Source: Lunularia cruciata
Lineage: Eukaryota; Streptophyta; Marchantiopsida; Lunulariales; Lunulariaceae
Reading direction: 5' to 3'
NCBI GenBank assembly: GCA_948567375.1
Contig: OX419761.1
Span: 8,434,501-8,498,500, forward strand
DNA length: 64,000 nucleotides
Part shown: positions 57,961 to 64,000 of the stretch, piece after piece
Numbering within the stretch: the first letter of the stretch is position 1
Layout: every line of letters starts with the position of its first letter
Position numbers and translations under genes: made by a program
Notes under the pieces: model-generated
What the model saw: only the letters and a program-made list of their open reading frames with translations
The model's database searches: none
What the model was told of the DNA's origin: nothing

Positions 57961-58945
57961 AGTCAAGTGGGATTTGTCATATGATTAAATTTTTATCCTA
58001 CAAAATGTGGCCCAAATAAACTCTTTCTATAGGATAGCCTAATCCCTTGCTTATAATTTGAGAAATAAAAATAGCCACTTCTCTTTGCCCCAAAAGCACC
58101 ACTTTAGTATAACAAAAACACCATTGGGAGAAGAGGAATAAGAATGATTCTAACTCATCCAAAGGAACATATGCCAATCAATTGAGTGGTAAAAAAAAGC
58201 TTATCTAGCTAGAGTACACAAGGAAGCCCATGAAATAGGCTTGGACAAGGAGAACTAATCTCAAATAGCTCCAAAATACAACTTGCAAAAGATGCCAACT
58301 ACTCATATGACTTAATCCTATAAGCTTAAACATGGAGAACTAGTCTCAAAAGTAGCCCCAAAATACAACCCACTTGAGATGCTAACCACTCATGTGACTT
58401 AATTGATATCCTTGGAAAGATAAACAAAGGGATAAACAACGTGTGTGTTATCTCAAGTATCAATGATTTTGATGTGGTTACTTGCCTCACATGATTATCC
58501 CAAGTGGTCCAATCATAGTCCTTGTGCATCTTTCACACATGAGGAAGTGAAGGTGTATTTAACACAAGAATAGTGATGGTAATACATGATGTTCCTTTTG
58601 GTATCTCCTCACACCTAAAAAACCTCAAGCCAGTCACATCCCACTTTACATAAGTGAATAATTGATGGGAGAAAGTGAAGTGGATTGAGAAAACAATGGA
58701 ATAAAAATCTGGCTATTATATGGAGCAAAATTCATTCATCAATCTAGCAAAGAAAAACATGTATGGAGATTAAAAAAATTTATGTGGTTTGGCGAAAGTC
58801 TGCCTACATTCACAACTACATAGGATTTCATTCAGTCAAGAATTTTCAAGCAAAAAACTGACCGTTAATATTACAATACATATACACTTGCACTTGTCAT
58901 CCTTTATCTAGTTCTTGAATGTGTGGTGCCAATTGATCCCATATC
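57961..58945. other. AT-rich sequence; small tandem duplication
   Basis: At 58240-58402 a unit of about 84 bp is repeated (GGAGAACTAATCTCAAA/GGAGAACTAGTCTCAAA, then CCAAAATACAAC). It may be the 5' part of the decayed LINE. Nothing else was recognised. Confidence 0.4.
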
Positions 58946-59092
58946 TGTAATGTCTTGAGAATAAGAGAAACCACAAGAGAAACACAAGAGAGGAAACACA
59001 AGGCTTCATCCCTCAATACTCCAATGTCCCAAAGGAGTACCTTGTCTTTATTATATAGCAAAGAAGAATCACTCAAAGGAAGCTACAACCTT
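58946..59092 (-). repeat. LTR fragment of the outer chromovirus family
   Basis: TGTAATGTCTTGAGAATAAG, GAAACACAAG, CAATACTCCAATGTCCCAAA and TCTTTATTATATAGCAAAG align with the start of the LTR at 14605. The alignment breaks at 59093, within GGAAGCT-CAACC, where the coiled-coil element begins. Confidence 0.75.
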
Positions 59093-59870
59093 TGTGACAA
59101 CTCGGCAAATATCACTTTTGCGGTAATCGGGTAAGTAAAGTTTGTTCCCAAAGAGATACGAGTCAGAATTGGTCAAATACAAAATCAATTAGTTACATGT
59201 AGTTCTTCTTGGTTGCATCTTTAATCTCTCAGGTAGAAACCACACCCAGAAGAGAGTAACAAGCACTGACTCGCAGTCTTGTCACAAATTCACACTCCAT
59301 AATCACAACTCCATCAAATCTTTCCAAACAATCTTGATTGTGATGATTTAGGCTCTCTCAAAAACGGCACTTCATTGCAAAATGACTTTGCCTCAAAATT
59401 GTGTTCCACCCCTCCACTGAAGGCACAACTTCCTCGATCGAAATTGCTTCACATCAACTTTGTACTGCACTCCCAAATGCAGAATACTACCAACACTACA
59501 ATTCCTCTCAGATCTATCAAGGCATTGCTTTGATTGCACTTCACTTAGGATCAAACACACAGAATGAAGATCAAGGCTGTGGAATCCAACATCCAACAAG
59601 CACACTGACTTGCACTTCAAATTTCTTCACACACTCATAATTACAAACACAAAGTTGATACTCGGAATCAAGCTCAAGCGACGAGCACTGCTTCACAGCA
59701 CTTCACTTTATTTATTCTCAGAAATAATGAGCACTGAACAACAATTTCATGCGAATGCCACTCTTAAATAGTGAAGCAATCAACAGTTCTAACAACTATA
59801 CCGTTCTACCACAACTGTTCTAACCTGCAGATCCGAAATGACAATGCACCTCTTCATATCTGCCCCTTCA
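59093..59870 (-). repeat. LTR-like 3' region of the coiled-coil element
   Basis: Shared with 7660-8439 in copy A. On the minus strand a purine tract (GAAGGGGCAGA) precedes it. TATTTAAG, AATAAATAAA and a terminal GTTGTCACA follow. Several direct repeats of a TGTGTTTGT type are present. A second LTR was not found. Confidence 0.55.
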
Positions 59871-59886
59871 AATCTCAAATCGGTTA

Positions 59887-62496
59887 CTAATCCGATCCGA
59901 TGTCTACTTCTTCCTCGGCCTTCAAACCCAAACCCAAAGTAATCCTACTTCCTACTACATTTTCCTCGGGTTTCACATCTCCTACTTCTTCTACCAGATC
60001 CAGCAATTCTCTTTCCTGATCTGAAATTGCACTAGTGGGTAATCTATCTAACTCTTCATCCTTCGACCCACTTTTCTCTAATGTCTCTGAGGGCAACTCC
60101 AAAGACATTTGGATTCCTATGTTATCTACTTCGGGTTTTGCCTTAACATCTTGCCGAAGCTTTTCTAACTCTATTCTCACTAAGTCTAATCTAATCGCAA
60201 TATTGTCTTCTACTTCTAAGATCTTCCTGTCTACACGAGTTTTGAGACTAATCAACAAGGCATTCAAATCTGTATCTTTTGCTTGTCTTCGCCTTGTCTC
60301 TTGCACCAACAACTTCAACTTGTGCAGCCTTGTTTCTTCAATCCAAACGCTGGCTTCTATACTTAACATTGCGTTCACTCTGAGGACTATCTCCTTCAAT
60401 GGCTCCAATCTTGTCTTTTGTTCTCGTTCCCGATCTGCAAGCCATTCCTCTTTGTACATCGCCAACGCTTCTTCAAACTCGGCCTTCACCGCTTCCTTCT
60501 CTTTCTCCTTCTGTACAATTTTCTCTTCCTGATTACGAAGTAACTCTCGTAATCTCTCTTCTTCTCTATACCGCACAGACAACTCTCTTTGCCAGAGCTA
60601 CTTCTTCTCCTCCATACTCTCCATCACTCGATCAAGCTCTTGGTCCTTTGATGCTACCCTTGCCATAGCATGGATAAGCTCTACTCTTGAGTCAGCAAAC
60701 TGCTACTTCAAGATTTCAAATTCAGCTACATGTCTCTCCCTTGCGATGTCACTCTTCCTTGCAAGATCCTCTCGATAGCTCACTTCTCTCTTCAGGTCTT
60801 CGATTACCTGACTTCTCTCTATTGCTTCCGCTTGCAGTACTTCTCTCTCCTTCTCACCTCGGGTTATACTCTTCTTCACCTCCGAGTTTTCTTCTTCTAA
60901 TCTTGCTACCACCTGCAATACAGTCTTTACCTCTTGACAAGTCAATTGCATCTCCTTCTTCTTCTTCTCCAACTTCACTAACAACGGGCATACTACCTCT
61001 CGCAGGTACTCTACTCCCTCACTGGCAACTTCTTCCTCCCACGGAGTAATTTCGTGTTTCTCCTCATGTTCTTCTGATACGCGTCTTCATTGCTGAAGTC
61101 TTCGTATCGGGATTGATGCCTCACTACTCGTGCTATCTTCTGCATCTGCCTTCACTTTACTCGGCCTTGCCTCACACTTCGCCTTACGTCTTGAGCGAAC
61201 TCCTTTCTGTACTGCGATCTTCTTCTTCTTGAGCACCGGTACTTCGTCTTCTAGCGCCGCATTGTCTTCGGCTGCTACTTCGGCTTGCACTTCTTCTTCG
61301 TATTCTTCAGCCGCTGGTGCCGAGGTCATTTCTCCACCGTCTTCACTGTCACTGCTAGTATCTCCGCTTTGTAGTGTCAGCTCTGGTTCCTCCTTACGTT
61401 CCGAGTCCTCCGTCTTGAGCTTGGCTTTGCCTTCTGAGTCTTCATCTTCCGACTCAATCACCACCATCCCTTGCCTTGGGTTATGCTTCTGCATCTTCCG
61501 AGGTTTCTTGTTTTCTTCGGCTTCTGCGTGCCGAGTTCTCTTCTTTGTCGGGGTACTTACCACAACCTCCACGTTTTTCCCTGTCTTTGCATAGTAGTCG
61601 TCCGTGCTCCGAATTTGAAGAATGTATTGCTGCTCCTCTGTGTCCACTTCTCTTCTCAAGTCAGGATGGAAATGAGACACCATTCTATTGCGCTCCGCCA
61701 AATTGAGCAAATTCAACCCAAGGTAGAAATGTGCTGCAAATGGTACGATGTAGTGTGGAGGCAACTTATCCCATAGATTCCACACCATCTGCCTCGTTCT
61801 CCCATGAAAGCACCTTGCCCAATTGATCGGTTCTCCTGCAAATAACTTGTGAAAGAACACCGCTTGGTGTTTCATCACATAAGTGGTTCTCTCCGGCTTT
61901 AGGATGGCCATTAGTGCACTCACAATTCCTCTCCTCACAGGGTCTTTGTAGCTCTCAACTTTGTACCCTTTCTTTGTTCTCTTCAACGAGAAGGCATCTC
62001 TCACCTCCTGCGTTTCTTGGGCTATCTCTCCTTTCCCCAAGAACGTGGCTCCCTGCTCCAAACCCGCCTCCTTCCCGAGTACGAGTCTCCAATCTGACTA
62101 TGTCCAGCAACCCTGATTTCCTCTCTTCCCTTCTTCCTTGAGACCATCGAGACACTTACTCTCGATGATTTCTGTCATAAATCCTGGAAAACTTACGTTC
62201 CAATTCCATGCTAGAAAGGTGATCCAAAGTCGGCTCAAGACTTTGATCCTCGCTACTACATCTAATCTCCGAATTGCATGATTTCTCACTGCCAATTCAG
62301 AGTTTTTCTTCCCTCTTCCCATCTCTTCTGCTTTCTTACTGTCTCTTGATTTCTCTCTCACGACTTCTCCCTTGCGCACTAACCTGAGTACAACTTTATT
62401 TCCCTTTCCCTGATCACCTGCAATACGACTTCTCAATGGCAAAGGAAAATTGCTCGACATTTTGTCGTTGCAGTTTTGATTTTTATAGAGTTGCAC
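59887..62496 (-). pseudogene. 870-codon coiled-coil protein of an unclassified element (four in-frame stops)
   Basis: One frame runs from 62496 to 59887 with no frameshift, broken by stops at 62098, 61087, about 60703 and about 60595. Three are TAG and one is TGA; each is one C-to-T change from CAG or CGA. The N-terminal 300 residues look globular (LSRLWITFLAWNWNVSFPGF, then RCFHGRTRQMVWNLWDKLPP and HFYLGLNLLNLAERNRM), reminiscent of gag-like or plant-mobile-domain proteins. A Glu/Ser/Lys-rich linker follows (about 61150-61550), then about 350 residues of coiled coil with heptads. The end reads LGLKAEEEVDIGSD. No protease, RT or integrase motif is present. Function is unknown; a gag-like RNA-packaging role is a guess. 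Confidence 0.7.
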
Positions 62497-62872
62497 TTCT
62501 TTGTCTTCCGTCGCTTCAAGTTTCTACTGAGAAATCACACCTCCTGCATGCACCTGTCACTGTCAATCAACCTTTGCGCGTATGAGCTGCCAGTTTTGAA
62601 ACGGCCCCTTCTTGAATTTCTCGCCCCGACGAAAGGTTGTTAGATTGTCTTTGCCTCGGGTTGAGCTCCCCCCGATCCGAAGACAATTTACTTCGTATGG
62701 TATGCTGACAAGGCATTTCCGAGGACTTCGCCTTATGACCCGAAGTCACTTTACTTCGGGTTTCATCCCAAAGACACTTTCCTTTGCCTTCTTCGGCCAT
62801 ATAGGCGCAATCCGACCTCTCTATACACTTCTTCTACTTTATTTTGAAAAAAAACAAAAATGTGGGCACCAC
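62497..62872 (-). other. Leader of the coiled-coil element
   Basis: GC-richer than its neighbours. The motif GAAGT-A-A/CTTCGG recurs (ACTTCGTATGG, CTTCGGGTTTC, TTCGCCTTATGACCCGAAGT). It ends at CACCACA beside the chromovirus fragment. No coding evidence. Confidence 0.45.
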
Positions 62873-64000
62873 ACTTAATCTTGAAGAGCATACTTGATCA
62901 ATGGTAACTCCTTCATAAGATCAAAACATATTTGTAAACCTTTAAACTCCTACACTATCTAATCAACCATTAATTTTGAGGTTTCCTATAATCATCAGAT
63001 TCTCTTTGCACAATAGACTTGATCCAAATAGCAAAAATATGAATTTCTTCCTCCAAAGCTTGTTCTACAACTGCTACACTAATAAAATTCTCATCTTGGG
63101 ACTAACTAGTCTTTGGCATCTTCCTCAAAGGTGTTAGAAAATCTAATCAATAGTCCTTTCCTTGATATTATATATGAATTTGTCATCATGCCGAATCAAA
63201 TTGAACCTTGTGACATTCAAAACAAGGAAAACCTATTATGATATTATATTCTATAAGAGCTATTACAAATGTCATGAACTTTGAATACTCCTCCCAATCT
63301 TGATTACAACAAGATATGAGGTACAAAATGCAAAAAGCTTATCTACCATCTGCTATCATCATTTGCTACCAAATACCAATTTGATGAAAATATATAATTC
63401 TTTTGTTAATAGCATGGATATGTAATTCTAAAAACTCCCAAAATTAACTAAAAACCTACAACCAAAATTGGATATCATACTTTGCAAGTGCACCAAACTT
63501 GCATAGGCTGAGCTTTCAATCTGGTTGGAACTAATAATGTTCTTTGTAAGTGGCTTGATATCTCCTTTTGGGACTCTTTGAATATTATGCTAAAAGAACT
63601 CCCTTTGGGTAATTGGTCAAGGTCATCCATTCTCAATTGTGCATTCAATAATACAATGTCCAATTTGGCAATAGTAGAAACAATCACTATGACGATGAAA
63701 CTTTTCTCCATTTATTGTACCAAGTGGTCTTTGTTGGATGCCATCTATCTCTATCAATGCCAGCTCTTCTACTTGTGCTTGGTGTGTTGCAAGTTTTGTT
63801 GAGGTGTAAGTTGAGACCAAGTGTAGCAAGTAAGGAGTTAAAGCAGTCAACCATCTGCTTGGCTTCTTCTAGATGCTTGGGTTAGTATATGGTTACTTCC
63901 AATTTGGTATGTAATTTAAAACCTGTCACAAATTAACCCAAGGCTTTGTTTTCATGTATGTCCAAAATCAACATCATGGTATTATGGAATTGAGAAATGT
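62873..64000 (-). pseudogene. Inner-chromovirus-family fragment: linker, protease, gag
   Basis: Collinear with 10470-11760. CTTGAAGAGCATACTTGATC matches CTTGAAGGCATACCTTGATC. The linker, the degenerate protease and a degenerate zinc knuckle (DCFYYCQIGHCIIEC, spacing disturbed relative to the intact CFYCHRLGHRIEC) follow in order. It runs off the end of the window. RT and integrase are not present to the left, where the coiled-coil element begins. Confidence 0.75.

Larger units (their letters stand above)
59093..62872 (-). mobile_element. Coiled-coil element, copy B
   Basis: A segment of about 3.8 kb whose left edge TGTGACAAC is the same terminus as the right edge of copy A (inverted). Its minus-strand order is leader (62496-62872), 870-codon frame (59887-62496), then a tail of about 790 bp with TATTTAAG and AATAAATAAA signals ending GTTGTCACA. 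This fits a non-autonomous LTR-type element that has lost one LTR. The right edge adjoins a chromovirus internal fragment and the left edge a different LTR, so the locus has been rearranged. Confidence 0.65.

Noticed and set aside
60035-60532. Plus-strand Ser/Leu-rich frame of 165 codons
   Set aside because: Antisense shadow of the coiled-coil frame; Lys/Glu-rich coding on one strand gives Ser/Phe/Leu-rich text on the other.
61130-61594. Plus-strand Ser/Ala-rich 154-codon frame
   Set aside because: Antisense shadow of the acidic linker of the same protein.
1-64000. rRNA genes, tRNA genes or organellar DNA
   Set aside because: No conserved rRNA or tRNA blocks or plastid/mitochondrial gene sequence was recognised.

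Overview
The window reads as nuclear DNA of a land plant. It has a three-exon WRC-domain gene with GT-AG introns, two chromodomain-bearing Ty3/gypsy retrotransposons primed by initiator-tRNA-Met sites, a LINE family, a pogo/Tigger-type DNA transposon family and long AT-only blocks. The AT-rich, low-gene-density style fits a bryophyte such as a moss, but no species can be named from sequence alone.

Layout. 1-15.7 kb is a nest of retroelements on the minus strand. A dispersed repeat lies at both edges (61-480 and 15250-15700). Between them is an old chromovirus (about 1.8-15.2 kb), split by a second chromovirus (5750-12895), whose integrase is split in turn by a third element (6781-8439). 15.7-17.5 kb is AT-rich spacer. 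18.1-20.9 kb holds the only ordinary protein gene I can reconstruct: a 402-residue WRC protein on the minus strand. 21-27.7 kb is mixed-composition DNA with no recognisable gene. 27.7-29.6 kb is the 3' half of a LINE, interrupted by a solo LTR of the second chromovirus. 29.6-36 kb is AT-rich DNA, a 59-bp minisatellite and unique-looking sequence. 36.1-38.7 kb is a pogo-like transposon, followed by a three-copy tandem repeat (38.8-39.9 kb). 42.4-45.4 kb is a decayed, unrecognised retroelement-like reading frame with an LTR-like tail. 49.2-50.1 kb holds a 250-bp tandem repeat and a palindrome. 52.3-54.9 kb is a second pogo-like copy in the opposite orientation. 55.1-58 kb is a second, strongly decayed LINE copy. 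59.1-62.9 kb is a mobile element with an 870-codon coiled-coil frame broken only by four stop codons. The window ends in another fragment of the second chromovirus.

The most interesting signal is in the LTRs of the second chromovirus. They carry clusters of GAAnnTTC units, including a perfect four-unit heat-shock element in two of three LTRs, upstream of the TATA box. A solo LTR of this family sits in the LINE at 28.5 kb, and the second LINE copy supplies the empty site. Other strong observations are the coiled-coil element whose four stops are each one C-to-T change from a sense codon, the two independently broken pogo copies with TA target duplications, and short 5'-truncated LINE tails, one with a perfect 12-bp target duplication.

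Almost every mobile-element frame here is broken, so active transposition from this window is unlikely. The WRC gene looks intact.
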